Below the pieces are notes generated by a model. It made no database searches. It was not told the DNA's origin and saw only the letters and a program-made list of their open reading frames with translations. Both the position numbers and the translations under genes were made by a program. A DNA stretch of 64,000 nt from Legionella steigerwaltii. Lineage in GTDB: Bacteria; Pseudomonadota; Gammaproteobacteria; Legionellales; Legionellaceae. Numbering within the stretch: the first letter of the stretch is position 1; every line of letters begins with the position of its first letter. The stretch spans positions 17,908 to 81,907 of the forward strand of contig NZ_LNYZ01000029.1 of the NCBI RefSeq assembly GCF_001468065.1. The letters run 5' to 3'. Positions 53,845 to 63,283 of the stretch are shown here, piece by piece.

Positions 53845-54914
53845 GTAATTTATCTTATTACCTCGCATTAAATCGAATGGAAAGGGTTGGCCCGCGTACG
53901 GTTGCAAAATTGCAAAAGCGCTGGCCTGATTTACAACAAATGTTCCAACTCTCAGTAGCTGAGCTTGAGCAAGCTGGTTTATCACCCGTTATGGCACAAA
54001 CCATAGCAGGTTTTGACCTGAATTTGATTCAAGAAGATCTCAATTGGTTAGAGGCAGCTGACGAACATCATATCCTGACCTGGGACTCGCCTGAGTACCC
54101 CGCTTTATTGAAGGAAATTACGGATCCCCCCATTGTTTTGTATGCAAAAGGACAACTTGCTTGTTTAACGCAACCAAGATTAGCTGTAGTAGGTAGCCGC
54201 AATCCGACGGTGACCGGCAGTGAAAATGCTCGACAATTTGCAAAGGCCATCGCAGCTCATGGAGTTACCATTGTAAGTGGCTTAGCTTTAGGTATCGATG
54301 CCGAGGCTCATCAAGGATGTTTAGAGGCAGGCGGACAAACGATAGCTGTTTTGGGAACAGGAATTGATCGAATTTATCCATACCGGCATCACTCATTATC
54401 ACAAAAAATTGTTCGAAATGGACTTTTAATGAGCGAATTTCCGCTAAAAAGTCCGCCAACCGCTGGACATTTCCCACGAAGAAATCGTATAATAAGTGGT
54501 TTGTCATTGTGCACTTTGGTTGTTGAGTCAGCAATAAAGAGTGGTTCTTTAATCACTGCACGAATGGCCTTGGAACAAAATCGAGATGTTTTGGCAATCC
54601 CTGGCTCCATTCATAACCCCCTGGCTCGAGGGTGTCATTACCTGCTACAGCAGGGCGCTAAATTAGTCACTTCAGTTGCTGATGTTCTTGAAGAGTTACG
54701 GATTGATTCAGAACAGCAAACAGCTGATAAAGCTATTTTACCTCTTGCCAGCGGGAATAAAAACCTAGTAAAGTTCATTGGCTTTGAAATGACAACTGTT
54801 GATCAGATCATTTTACGTAGTGGATGCACCGTTGAGCAAGTCACTAGTGAGCTTGCAGAATTAGAATTAAATGGGGCTGTTGTATCTGTGCCCGGTGGCT
54901 ATATGAGGTGTTAG
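53841..54914 (+). CDS. dprA: DNA-processing protein DprA (Smf)
   Basis: Loads RecA on incoming single-stranded DNA during natural transformation. 357 residues: N-terminal SAM/HhH-like region, Rossmann domain with AVVGSRNPTVTGSENAR and VSGLALGIDAEAHQG, TIAVLGTGIDRIYPYRH, FPRRNRIISGLS, SGSLITARMALEQNRDVLAIPGS, and a C-terminal winged-helix (DML1) domain. Start ATG overlaps the upstream stop (ATGA). It is followed 3 nt later by smg. Natural competence is known in Legionella. Confidence 0.96.
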   Translation: MSNLSYYLALNRMERVGPRTVAKLQKRWPDLQQMFQLSVAELEQAGLSPVMAQTIAGFDLNLIQEDLNWLEAADEHHILTWDSPEYPALLKEITDPPIVLYAKGQLACLTQPRLAVVGSRNPTVTGSENARQFAKAIAAHGVTIVSGLALGIDAEAHQGCLEAGGQTIAVLGTGIDRIYPYRHHSLSQKIVRNGLLMSEFPLKSPPTAGHFPRRNRIISGLSLCTLVVESAIKSGSLITARMALEQNRDVLAIPGSIHNPLARGCHYLLQQGAKLVTSVADVLEELRIDSEQQTADKAILPLASGNKNLVKFIGFEMTTVDQIILRSGCTVEQVTSELAELELNGAVVSVPGGYMRC

Positions 54915-54917
54915 TAT

Positions 54918-55349
54918 ATGAAAGATAACTTATTTGAAATGTTATTGAGTTTATTTGAAAAAAGTCTTACCCAGCTGCAAAAAAGCCATAAAACCGCTGA
55001 TCAGGATGCAACGGAACTGAATGAAGAAGAGATGTCTTCAGAAGAACAAGTTTTGTATTTGAAGTTACAACAACAGACATCAACGCGAGTATTTACTTAT
55101 GATGAGCAAATGAAACTGACTAAGGCCAGTTATCAATTTCTCATACGCATGAAATTATGGAAAATTCTTAATGAAGAATCATTCGAAATGATTATGAATC
55201 AATTGCAATTTTCTGAATCTCGTATCGTAACTCTTCAAGAGACTAAATGGACAATCAGAAATACTTTAGCCAGTACTTTAAATGAAGAACAATTGGCTTT
55301 TCTTGATTTAGTTCTTTATCAATCAGAAGATCAATTGACATTACATTAA
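54918..55349 (+). CDS. smg: Smg protein (DUF494)
   Basis: 143 residues, acidic and helical; the family has no proven biochemical role. The conserved dprA-smg-topA order supports the assignment, as do MKDNLFEMLLSLFEKSL at the start and LNEEQLAFLDLVLYQSED near the end, which fit the family's pattern. It begins 3 nt after the dprA stop and is followed by a hairpin before topA. Confidence 0.9.
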   Translation: MKDNLFEMLLSLFEKSLTQLQKSHKTADQDATELNEEEMSSEEQVLYLKLQQQTSTRVFTYDEQMKLTKASYQFLIRMKLWKILNEESFEMIMNQLQFSESRIVTLQETKWTIRNTLASTLNEEQLAFLDLVLYQSEDQLTLH

Positions 55350-55398
55350 AAGATCATCTATTCCTATACTACTAGAGTTGTTGATATTTCATTTTCAG

Positions 55399-55438
55399 CA
55401 CCAAACTCCCGTATTTTTCTTAATACGAGCATTTGGTG
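55399..55438 (+). promoter_or_regulatory. Hairpin between smg and topA
   Basis: CACCAAA (55399-55405) pairs with TTTGGTG (55432-55438) and, inside, CGTATT with AATACG around a 6-nt loop. There is no T tract, so it is more likely a leader or attenuating structure than a terminator. Confidence 0.4.
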
Positions 55439-55477
55439 GCTTAGGGATGAAGAGAAAAGGATAAGGTTAACGTTACT

Positions 55478-57763
55478 ATGAGTAAACATTTGGTGATTGT
55501 TGAGTCACCCGCCAAAGCGAAGACAATTCAAAAATATTTGGGTAGCGATTACGAGGTTGTCGCTTCTTATGGACATGTTCGTGATTTGCCAGCACGTAAA
55601 GGTTCGGTTAATCCCGATAAACATTTTGCTATGACTTATGTTCCTATTGAAAAGAACTCGAGACATATCGAAACAATTGCAAAAATGCTTAAAAAGGCAG
55701 ACTCATTATTACTGGCAACGGACCCTGATCGCGAGGGAGAAGCCATTTCTTGGCATATTTATGAATTAATGAAAGAAAAAAATCTAACTAAGGATAAGCC
55801 CATTCATCGGATTTTTTTCAATGAGATTACCAAATCAGCAATTCAGGATGCAATCAATCATCCTCGTTCAATTTCTATGGATTTAGTTAATGCGCAACAA
55901 GCACGACGCGCATTGGACTATTTGGTGGGTTTTAATTTATCTCCTCTGTTATGGAAAAAAGTCAGAAGAGGACTCTCCGCTGGACGGGTACAAAGCCCAG
56001 CATTGCGGCTTATTGTGGAGCGCGAAGAAGAAATCGAGCGTTTTGTAGCCCAAGAATATTGGAAGATTTTGGCTCAATGCATTCATACAAACGTGCCCTT
56101 TGAAGCACGTTTAACGCATTTCAAAAATGAAAAATTACAACAGTTTACGGTCAATAAGGAAGAACAGGCACGGCAAATCAAAGAATATTTGATTCGTCAG
56201 GCACAAGGTAATTTACTTGTCACTCAAATTGAGAAAAAACAACGCAAGCGTAAGCCCTCACCTCCGTTTATTACATCGACTTTGCAACAAGAAGCAGCAC
56301 GAAAATTAGGTTTTACCGCGCGAAAATCGATGATGGTTGCCCAACAATTATATGAAGGGATAGATATTGGGACAGGAACAGTGGGTCTTATCAGTTACAT
56401 GCGTACCGATTCGGTTAATTTATCGGTGGAAGCAATAGAAGAAACCCGACAGTTTATTACAGAACGTTTTGGTGAAAGCAATTGCCCTGCAAGCCCAAGA
56501 ATTTACAAAACCAAATCCAAAAATGCTCAGGAAGCACATGAGGCGATTCGACCCACATCGATTAAACGTACGCCCGAAATGGTGCAATCAGCTTTAACCG
56601 TGGATCAATACAAACTCTACAGTCTTATTTGGAAACGTACGGTAGCCTGTCAAATGGCCGATGCAATACTTGATACGGTTGCTGTTGATTTAAGTTGCGG
56701 TGAAGGGAATATATTCCGTGCGAATGGCTCTACAATTACTTTCGCTGGGTTCCTTTCAGTGTATGAAGAAGGTCGTGATGATACCAAAGAAGACGAAAGC
56801 GAAGGTTCATTACTCCCTGCATTGGCTGTAGGTGAAAAGGTTAAAGTACAAGATTTCTTAGCCAATCAGCACTTTACTGAGCCACCACCAAGATATTCTG
56901 AGGCCACCTTGGTTAAGGCGTTGGAAGAATATGATATTGGTCGCCCATCAACTTATGCGTCCATTATTCACACACTACAACAGCGTGAATACGTGATTGT
57001 GGATAAGAAAAGATTCTTTCCAACAGATGTTGGTCGCATCGTGAATCGTTTTTTGACGGGTTATTTTACGCGGTACGTAGACTATAAATTTACCGCCGAG
57101 CTTGAGGACACATTGGATGCGATTTCACGTGGTGAAAAAGAATGGGTTCCTGTTTTAGAAGAATTCTGGCAACCTTTTGTGCAACAAATTGAAACGACCG
57201 ATCAACAAGTGCAACGTAAAGACGTGACCTCGGAAATTTTGGATGAACAATGTCCTAAATGTGGAAAGCCACTGTCAATAAGATTGGGTAAGCGCGGACG
57301 ATTTATTGGGTGCACAGGTTATCCTGAATGTGATTACACGCAGGATATTGCAGGCCAGGATAACGAAAAAAATGAACCCGAAGTTGTTGAAGGAAGAGTT
57401 TGTCCAGTTTGTACCAGTCCTTTGCATATAAAAAATGGACGTTATGGTCGCTTTATCGGATGCAGTAATTATCCTCAATGCAAGCATATGGAGCCAATAG
57501 AAAAACCAGCGGATACGGGGGTGGAATGTCCCAAGTGTCATGAGGCAAAAATCTTGCAGCGCAAATCAAGAAAGGGCAAGATTTTCTATTCCTGTGGTAA
57601 TTATCCTAAATGCGATTATGCGTTATGGAATGAGCCGATTAATCAACCCTGTCCAAAATGTGCTTGGCCTATTTTGACGGTGAAAGAAAGCAAAAAATTT
57701 GGTCGACTAATTCTTTGCCCGCAAGATGGGTGTGGTTATTCTTCCAAGGAAGAGGAAGATTAA
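55478..57763 (+). CDS. topA: DNA topoisomerase I
   Basis: Type IA topoisomerase that relaxes negative supercoils. 761 residues: TOPRIM domain (LVIVESPAKAKTIQKYLG, DPDREGEAISWH), the gate domains with active-site Tyr307 in GLISYMRTDSV, and a C-terminal part with four zinc-ribbon units (CPKCGKPL...CTGYPECDY, CPVCTSPL...CSNYPQCKH, CPKCHEAK...CGNYPKCDY, CPKCAWPI...CPQDGCGY). Closes the dprA-smg-topA block. Confidence 0.97.
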   Translation: MSKHLVIVESPAKAKTIQKYLGSDYEVVASYGHVRDLPARKGSVNPDKHFAMTYVPIEKNSRHIETIAKMLKKADSLLLATDPDREGEAISWHIYELMKEKNLTKDKPIHRIFFNEITKSAIQDAINHPRSISMDLVNAQQARRALDYLVGFNLSPLLWKKVRRGLSAGRVQSPALRLIVEREEEIERFVAQEYWKILAQCIHTNVPFEARLTHFKNEKLQQFTVNKEEQARQIKEYLIRQAQGNLLVTQIEKKQRKRKPSPPFITSTLQQEAARKLGFTARKSMMVAQQLYEGIDIGTGTVGLISYMRTDSVNLSVEAIEETRQFITERFGESNCPASPRIYKTKSKNAQEAHEAIRPTSIKRTPEMVQSALTVDQYKLYSLIWKRTVACQMADAILDTVAVDLSCGEGNIFRANGSTITFAGFLSVYEEGRDDTKEDESEGSLLPALAVGEKVKVQDFLANQHFTEPPPRYSEATLVKALEEYDIGRPSTYASIIHTLQQREYVIVDKKRFFPTDVGRIVNRFLTGYFTRYVDYKFTAELEDTLDAISRGEKEWVPVLEEFWQPFVQQIETTDQQVQRKDVTSEILDEQCPKCGKPLSIRLGKRGRFIGCTGYPECDYTQDIAGQDNEKNEPEVVEGRVCPVCTSPLHIKNGRYGRFIGCSNYPQCKHMEPIEKPADTGVECPKCHEAKILQRKSRKGKIFYSCGNYPKCDYALWNEPINQPCPKCAWPILTVKESKKFGRLILCPQDGCGYSSKEEED

Positions 57764-57796
57764 TTGAAGGCTACACCTGGCTCCCACGGATTTACT

Positions 57797-57880
57797 TGTA
57801 GCCTGGGTGCAGCGCAGCGGAACCCGGGATAGGTGCTACTGCATTATCCCTGGGTTCCGCTGCGCTGCACCCAGGCTACA
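57797..57880. repeat. REP-like palindrome, paired arms
   Basis: Arms TGTAGCCTGGGTGCAGCGCA onward and its reverse complement, with a spacer of about 16-20 nt, between convergent topA and a lipoprotein gene. Confidence 0.86.
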
Positions 57881-57891
57881 GTTTTTTTAGA

Positions 57892-58134
57892 TCAATAAAA
57901 ATCAATCGTAGTTGTGGTTACATCTAGAGGTCCTACAGGATATGAAAAAACAGTTACAGGTTGACTAACCGGTGTCACGACACGTCTAACTACAGGTCTA
58001 TAGGTAACTACCGGCCTATAAGTAACTGTTCGTGCATAGGTAACTGGAACGAATGCTGGTGAGGTGTAGTATACGGTGTTACAACAACATCCAGCCGTCA
58101 AAGCAATACTTCCTAACAAAATAATCCATTTCAT
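57892..58134 (-). CDS. Small lipoprotein with Tyr-Arg-Pro-Val repeats
   Basis: 80 residues. Signal MKWIILLGSIALTAGC with lipobox LTAGC, followed by two more cysteines (CCC). The mature part repeats the pattern TYRPVV (VTYRPVVTYRPVVRRVV). No known domain; likely a surface or outer-membrane lipoprotein. Confidence 0.65.
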   Translation of the reverse strand: MKWIILLGSIALTAGCCCNTVYYTSPAFVPVTYARTVTYRPVVTYRPVVRRVVTPVSQPVTVFSYPVGPLDVTTTTIDFY

Positions 58135-58283
58135 TATAAAGCCCCCTATTATGGATGCCTACAAAGATTGTAGATTATTTAAACAATAATATCCAGAATT
58201 GAGCAATTGGTGGTTATATTGTTCGAAAAGATGGTTCTTCATTCATTTAATAAAAAAGGCTGAGATGGAACAATAAAAAAGTT

Positions 58284-58322
58284 ACCCTCTCCCATTTTCG
58301 GGAGAGGGGACAGGGTGAGGGG
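58284..58322. repeat. CTCTCCC-GGGAGAG repeat, single hairpin
   Basis: CCCTCTCCC-ATTTTC-GGGAGAGGGG followed by ACAGGGTGAGGGG, the first half of the double-hairpin type at 17646-17745. Confidence 0.65.
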
Positions 58323-58407
58323 AATATAAACACATTCTTCCTGTTCATTTTGAATCAGTATATACTCATCATCTTCTTATAGAAAATAACTCAAACAGGA
58401 TGTAGTG

Positions 58408-60645
58408 ATGTTAGACAGGACCATTGTAGTTGATGAGCAATTTATCAATCGAGTACAACAAGCAGACTTTCCAAAACCCAAGAGCACAATGAGTCCGGAA
58501 ACAGCGGAATTGGATAAGAAAACTGCTATAGAGCTTTTTGATTCGCAAATTAAATCACGTCTTCTTGATTTGATTGCCAGGCAGCTTAAGGAAAAAGGTT
58601 TGTCTTTTTATACCATAGGCAGCAGCGGACATGAAGGTAATGCGGTTTGGGGACAGGTTTTTCGTCCGGATGATATGGCATTTTTGCATTATCGTAGTGG
58701 TGCCTTTTATTTACAACGTGCTAAGAAAGTACAGGGTGCTGATGGGGTTAGGGATATTTTACTGTCTTTGGTTGCTGCAGCAACCGATCCCATTTCAGGA
58801 GGACGACACAAAGTATTTGGAAGTGTTCCTTTAAATATTCCGCCACAAACATCAACCATTGCATCCCATTTACCTAAAGCTTTAGGCGCCGCTCTATCGA
58901 TTACTCGTGCAAAAGAATTAAATATTCACAGCAACTTAAATCCAGATTCCCTGATCATTTGTACGTTTGGTGATGCGTCGACTAACCATGCATCGGCACA
59001 AGCTACTTTAAATTCCTGCTCATGGATCGCGCAGCAAAACTATCCTTTACCCATAGTATTTATTTGTGAAGACAATGGCATAGGAATTTCTGTGCCCACT
59101 CCATCATGCTGGATAGAACGTTCAGTCAGTGCTCGGCCTGGTTTGCATTATATTGCTTGTGATGGATTAAATATTGCTGATGCCTATGCAGCAGCGCAAG
59201 AAGCTGAATATTTGGCGCGTGTAAAAAAACAACCTGTTTTCTTACATATGCGATGCGTGCGTTTATTAGGGCATGCTGGTTCTGATATTGAATCACAATA
59301 CTGTACACCCGATGAAATAGAAGCCAGAGAAGCTCAAGATCCTTTGTTGCATACGGCAGGCATTCTTTATCGGGAAGGCTGGATGAGTGTGCAAGACATG
59401 CTAAGTCTTTATCGAAATAATAAAGATTTAATTGAGGCCAAAGCGGTAGATGCAATAAGGCAACCCAAACTTTCAAGCGCCGAAGCAGTAATGTCGTCGT
59501 TAATCCCTTCAGTACCTAAAAAACAAGCACTTCCTCTACCGAGTGAGGAGCAACGAACCAAAGTTTTCGCCAACGCATTCTCGCAATTAGCTCAAAAACG
59601 AAATTTATGTCAACAAATTAATTTTGCTTTGACTGATCTCATGATGCAATACCCCAATATGCTGGTATTTGGTGAAGATGTAGGTAAAAAAGGGGGTGTT
59701 TATCGAGTCACTGCTGATTTACAGACTCGTTTTGGACAACGCCGAGTATTTGATACTCTTTTAGATGAGACGACCATTTTAGGTACTGCAATTGGCTTAG
59801 CTCATAATGGATTCATTCCGGTTCCGGAAATTCAATTTTTGGCTTATTTACATAATGCAGAAGATCAACTGCGCGGAGAAGCATCCACCTTATCCTTTTT
59901 TTCCAGTGGCCAATACCAAAATCCAATGGTCCTGCGTATTGCTTCATTGGCTTATCAGAAAGGATTTGGTGGCCATTTTCATAATGATAACTCCATTGCG
60001 GTACTTCGTGATTTACCTGGAGTAATTGTCGCTTGTCCTTCAAATGGTCCCGATGCCGCAAAAATGTTACGTACTTGCGTACGCATGGCCTATGAGGAAG
60101 GCAGGGTCGTTGTCTTCTTAGAACCTATTGCTTTATATATGACGAAAGACTTGCACGAACCTGGTGATAATGGATGGCTTTTCAACTATCCTGCACCCGG
60201 TACCGTGATTGAGGAAGGTGAAGTGGGTGTTTTTGGAGATGGAGCAACGGTTATCCTAACGTACGCTAATGGTTATTATTTATCACGACAAGCTGCGAAG
60301 GTACTGCAGGAAGAACATAATATTCCAGTAAAAATAGTAGACTTACGATGGCTTAGTCCCTTACCTGTCAAAGGGATTTTGAAAGAAATCGCCAAAGCGA
60401 AAAACGTATTAATTGTGGATGAAGGCAGGCAAAGTGGTTCGGTTAGTGAAGGTTTGATGACTTTGTTGTTAGAAGAGGCTTCATCCAGTTTAAAAATCAA
60501 ACGAATTACCGGTAAAGATTGCTTTATTCCCTTGGGTAATGCTTGGCAATATTTGTTACCCAGTAAAGAAAGTATTATTGAAGCCGTGATTGCGTTACAG
60601 TCAGATAAAAGGGAGAAAGAAAGTGGACGACTTGTTGTTTCTTGA
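58408..60645 (+). CDS. Fused E1 alpha/beta subunit of a 2-oxoacid dehydrogenase
   Basis: Thiamine-diphosphate E1 component, 745 residues, with alpha and beta chains fused. The alpha half (about 40-350) carries the ThDP motif GDASTNHASAQATLNSCSWI...EDN; the beta half (about 395-735) begins VFANAFSQLAQKRNLCQQIN and continues with MLVFGEDVGKKGGVYRVT. Overall layout resembles branched-chain 2-oxoacid E1 rather than pyruvate E1. Start ATG 58408 (GTG 58405 is adjacent). gcdH overlaps its end by 23 nt. No E2 or E3 gene is adjacent, so it must share these. Substrate could be a branched-chain 2-oxoacid or, given gcdH, 2-oxoadipate; this is inference. Confidence 0.85.
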   Translation: MLDRTIVVDEQFINRVQQADFPKPKSTMSPETAELDKKTAIELFDSQIKSRLLDLIARQLKEKGLSFYTIGSSGHEGNAVWGQVFRPDDMAFLHYRSGAFYLQRAKKVQGADGVRDILLSLVAAATDPISGGRHKVFGSVPLNIPPQTSTIASHLPKALGAALSITRAKELNIHSNLNPDSLIICTFGDASTNHASAQATLNSCSWIAQQNYPLPIVFICEDNGIGISVPTPSCWIERSVSARPGLHYIACDGLNIADAYAAAQEAEYLARVKKQPVFLHMRCVRLLGHAGSDIESQYCTPDEIEAREAQDPLLHTAGILYREGWMSVQDMLSLYRNNKDLIEAKAVDAIRQPKLSSAEAVMSSLIPSVPKKQALPLPSEEQRTKVFANAFSQLAQKRNLCQQINFALTDLMMQYPNMLVFGEDVGKKGGVYRVTADLQTRFGQRRVFDTLLDETTILGTAIGLAHNGFIPVPEIQFLAYLHNAEDQLRGEASTLSFFSSGQYQNPMVLRIASLAYQKGFGGHFHNDNSIAVLRDLPGVIVACPSNGPDAAKMLRTCVRMAYEEGRVVVFLEPIALYMTKDLHEPGDNGWLFNYPAPGTVIEEGEVGVFGDGATVILTYANGYYLSRQAAKVLQEEHNIPVKIVDLRWLSPLPVKGILKEIAKAKNVLIVDEGRQSGSVSEGLMTLLLEEASSSLKIKRITGKDCFIPLGNAWQYLLPSKESIIEAVIALQSDKREKESGRLVVS

Positions 60646-61780
60646 TGAGCAATTGAATGGTGATGAGCGCATGATACGCGATAGCGTAGCGCGTTTCGTC
60701 AGCAATGATGTAATGCCTTTGATGGCTGAATCTTTTGAACATGCTCAATTTCCACGAGAGCTTATTAAAAAATCCGCTGAAATGGGTTTATTGGGTTTGA
60801 CCTTACCTGCAGAATACGGTGGCGCTGAAGCATCCTATGTCGCTTACGGCTTGGTTTGCCAGGAGTTAGAACGAGGTGATAGTGGCTTACGTAGTTTTGT
60901 TTCCGTACAAAGTTCTTTATGCATGTATCCTATTTTTCGTTATGGTTCTGAAGAACAACGCGTGCGCTTTTTGCCGGGGATGGCTACAGGCGAGATTATT
61001 GGTTGTTTTGGTTTGACTGAGCCTGATTTTGGCTCGGATCCAGCTGGAATGAGAACGACCGCGAAGAAAGTGAAAGGCGGCTGGAGTTTGAATGGCGCTA
61101 AAATGTGGATAACCAATTCACCAATCGCTGATATCGCCGTTGTTTGGGCAAAAACAGATGAAGGTGTCCGAGGCTTTATTGTAGATACGAAATCAGAGGG
61201 ATTAAGTCGTCCTGAAATCAAATTAAAGATGTCATTACGTGCGTCAAACACTGGGGAGTTGGTGTTTGATGATGTTTTTGTTCCCGATGAAAATTATCTC
61301 CCGGGAAGTGAAAAAGGTTTGGGCGCTCCTTTAAGCTGCTTAAGCCAAGCGAGATATGGTATTGCCTGGGGCGCTATGGGTGCTGCAATGGCGTGTTTTG
61401 ATATTACGCGAGATTATCTGTTAGAGCGTAAGCAATTTAATAAACCTTTGGCTTCATTTCAGCTTATTCAAAAAGATTTAGCAGATATGTATACTGAAAT
61501 TATTAAGGCGCAATGTCTTAATTTGCAGATAGGCCGAATAAAAGATAATCATCGTGAAAATCCGGTGATGATTTCTCTGGCTAAGGGCAATGCCTGTCGT
61601 GAGGCATTAAATATTGCGCGAAAATGCAGGAATCTATTAGGAGCAAATGGAATCAGCCTTGAATATCATGTGATTCGTCACATGCTTAATTTAGAATCAG
61701 TCTTTACATACGAGGGTACGGACAATGTCCATACTCTGGTACTAGGAAAACATATTACAGGAATTAATGCTTTTGCTTAA
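60623..61780 (+). CDS. gcdH: Glutaryl-CoA dehydrogenase
   Basis: FAD enzyme that oxidises and decarboxylates glutaryl-CoA to crotonyl-CoA in lysine/tryptophan degradation. 385 residues, acyl-CoA dehydrogenase fold. Marks of GcdH: RSFVSVQSSLCMYPIFRYGSEEQ, GCFGLTEPDFGSDP, and the C-terminal YEGTDNVHTLVLG with the catalytic Glu. The likely start is GTG 60623 (MDDLLFLDEQLNGDE) with GGGAG 8 nt upstream; the ORF is open from 60590 inside the E1 gene. It overlaps the E1 gene by 23 nt, so the two are coupled. Confidence 0.92.
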   Translation: MDDLLFLDEQLNGDERMIRDSVARFVSNDVMPLMAESFEHAQFPRELIKKSAEMGLLGLTLPAEYGGAEASYVAYGLVCQELERGDSGLRSFVSVQSSLCMYPIFRYGSEEQRVRFLPGMATGEIIGCFGLTEPDFGSDPAGMRTTAKKVKGGWSLNGAKMWITNSPIADIAVVWAKTDEGVRGFIVDTKSEGLSRPEIKLKMSLRASNTGELVFDDVFVPDENYLPGSEKGLGAPLSCLSQARYGIAWGAMGAAMACFDITRDYLLERKQFNKPLASFQLIQKDLADMYTEIIKAQCLNLQIGRIKDNHRENPVMISLAKGNACREALNIARKCRNLLGANGISLEYHVIRHMLNLESVFTYEGTDNVHTLVLGKHITGINAFA

Positions 61781-61823
61781 ACCAAGCACTAAACGGTTAA
61801 GCACCAAGATAAAATGACTTATT

Positions 61824-61857
61824 GTAACCTGGAAATTGGATCTAGGTTACTTTTTGT
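61824..61857 (+). terminator. Rho-independent terminator of the E1-gcdH operon
   Basis: GTAACCT (61824-61830) and AGGTTAC (61844-61850) form a stem with a 13-nt loop, followed by TTTTTGTT. Confidence 0.72.
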
Positions 61858-61957
61858 TCTATATAGTCATTGCATCGTTAGAGTTTAACTTATTCTTCAT
61901 GCATCAGGATTGTGTGAAGCGAAGCAGGTTTATTCGGCAACTTACAGGAGTATCCCT

Positions 61958-62314
61958 ATGTTTAAAATGACTTTAAAAAAAGCGTTAATATTAAGTTTAC
62001 CTGTATTCAGTATGAATGTGCAGTCCGGGCCAAGTAAAGAGTTCTTAGCCAATCAGTGTTACGAGCTTTCGCGAGTGATTATCTCTTTAGCGGACAGCCA
62101 AGAAAAAAAGGTTTGCATTAATAAACTCCATATGGCTTCAGTGCAAATGAGTACAGCCGCGTATTTAATTATGGAAGACTCTTCTGATGTGGCAAAAGAG
62201 ATCTTAAATAACGCCGTAGGTGCCTTGCAATATGCGGAGTTACTGAGCTGCAAACAATACGTTCAAATTTCACACTCTAAATTTGAAGCTCAGAAGATCA
62301 AAACATTATTATAA
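61958..62314 (+). CDS. Exported hypothetical protein
   Basis: 118 residues from ATG 61958, which has CAGGAG 8 nt upstream; the open frame extends to 61910 but lacks a start signal. The N-terminus MFKMTLKKALILSLPVFSMNVQS is a signal peptide. The mature part is helical with three cysteines (NQCYELSRV, KKVCINKL, LLSCKQYV). I recognise no family. Single gene after the gcdH terminator. Confidence 0.62.
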   Translation: MFKMTLKKALILSLPVFSMNVQSGPSKEFLANQCYELSRVIISLADSQEKKVCINKLHMASVQMSTAAYLIMEDSSDVAKEILNNAVGALQYAELLSCKQYVQISHSKFEAQKIKTLL

Positions 62315-62375
62315 AAATGGGCCTCTCCTCGAGTATTTATCATAGACTTGAGGAGTTCGTGCCAGGAGATTGAAA

Positions 62376-62885
62376 GTGTACAAATTTTTAAAAAATAGTT
62401 TATTCATCCTAATCATTTTTATAATAGGTATTGCCGTTGGTAGCTATTACAACCCATTTATTCAAGATTTAATGGAGCGAATAGGGGAAAAAACAAATCA
62501 CGGATCAAAAACTCCAGAACTCCACTTTTGTCCGCCAGCAGCAGAAGTAGTGAAGCATCAATACAGCTCCGAAGCGTTCCAAGTCGGGACATTATATTGG
62601 CAAATGGACTATCAAGGATGGAAGGCACCAGACAGTATTGGTTTTATGCAAGCACTGATTAACCAAAACAATAATCTGGTTTGCTATTATCATTGGCGAA
62701 ATCCAACAGAGAAAGGCACGTATTTATGGATGACCATTCACCTCTCGCCCTCAGTGAATCAAATAGTTAAACCGTATGGGGGGTACTGGGCAAAAGAAGA
62801 AAAGCAACTGTTATGTACTGCAGGAATTAATGCCTGTGCGTTTATTCTGTCAGAAAGTTCAAAAAGAATCATTCCCCAAAATTAA
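62376..62885 (+). CDS. Membrane-anchored hypothetical protein
   Basis: 169 residues. A single N-terminal membrane helix (FLKNSLFILIIFIIGIAVGSYY) anchors a periplasmic domain of about 140 residues with four cysteines (FCPPAAEVV, LVCYYHWRN, LLCTAGINACAF). The likely start is GTG 62376 with AGGAG 7-8 nt upstream; the TTG at 62370 is too close to it. The domain is Trp/Tyr-rich and not recognised. It follows the previous exported protein gene by 61 nt and may be co-transcribed. Confidence 0.65.
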   Translation: MYKFLKNSLFILIIFIIGIAVGSYYNPFIQDLMERIGEKTNHGSKTPELHFCPPAAEVVKHQYSSEAFQVGTLYWQMDYQGWKAPDSIGFMQALINQNNNLVCYYHWRNPTEKGTYLWMTIHLSPSVNQIVKPYGGYWAKEEKQLLCTAGINACAFILSESSKRIIPQN

Positions 62886-62909
62886 ATGTGGATTGTAGGA
62901 TTGTAAAAT

Positions 62910-63000
62910 TGTAGCCTGGGTGCAGCGCAGCGGAACCCGGGATTAAGAAATCATTCATGCGTTATAATCCCGGGTTCCGCTGCGCTGCACCCAGGCTACA
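62910..63000. repeat. REP-like palindrome, paired arms
   Basis: Arms TGTAGCCTGGGTGCAGCGCA onward and its reverse complement, about 27-nt spacer, just upstream of the tRNA-Pro promoter. Confidence 0.87.
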
Positions 63001-63022
63001 AAGATGACAATCCCACAACCCC

Positions 63023-63051
63023 TTGTTATTTCCCCCAGACTTCGCTATCAT
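63023..63051 (+). promoter_or_regulatory. Promoter of tRNA-Pro
   Basis: TTGTTA (63023-63028), 17-nt spacer, TATCAT (63046-63051), ending 12 nt before the mature tRNA 5' end. Confidence 0.6.
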
Positions 63052-63063
63052 TTCCCACCTAAT

Positions 63064-63140
63064 CGGGGCGTAGCGCAGCCTGGTAGCGTACTAGCATGGG
63101 GTGCTAGTGGTCGAAGGTTCAAATCCTTCCGTCCCGACCA
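63064..63140 (+). tRNA. tRNA-Pro (anticodon GGG)
   Basis: A 77-nt cloverleaf. The acceptor stem CGGGGCG pairs with CGTCCCG (one G-U pair), followed by discriminator A and an encoded CCA. The anticodon loop ATGGGGT contains GGG; stem CTAGC/GCTAG. Confidence 0.95.
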
Positions 63141-63174
63141 ATAAAATCAATGAGTTACGAATAAATCACTTCCT

Positions 63175-63220
63175 AATAAAAATTCTTGGGTACACTTTGG
63201 GGTACACTTAACGCAAAGTG
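63175..63220. other. Doublet GGGTACACTT next to tRNA-Pro
   Basis: GGGTACACTT occurs twice within 18 nt (TTGGGTACACTTTGGGGTACACTT, about 63186-63210). Sequences of this kind often sit at the junctions of elements integrated at tRNA genes. No integrase is visible before the window ends, so an attachment site is only suspected. Confidence 0.3.
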
Positions 63221-63283
63221 TTATTACCTAAGCGATTTAACATTACTAACTTTATGGACGATTATATTTTATCAGGAGCCAGT

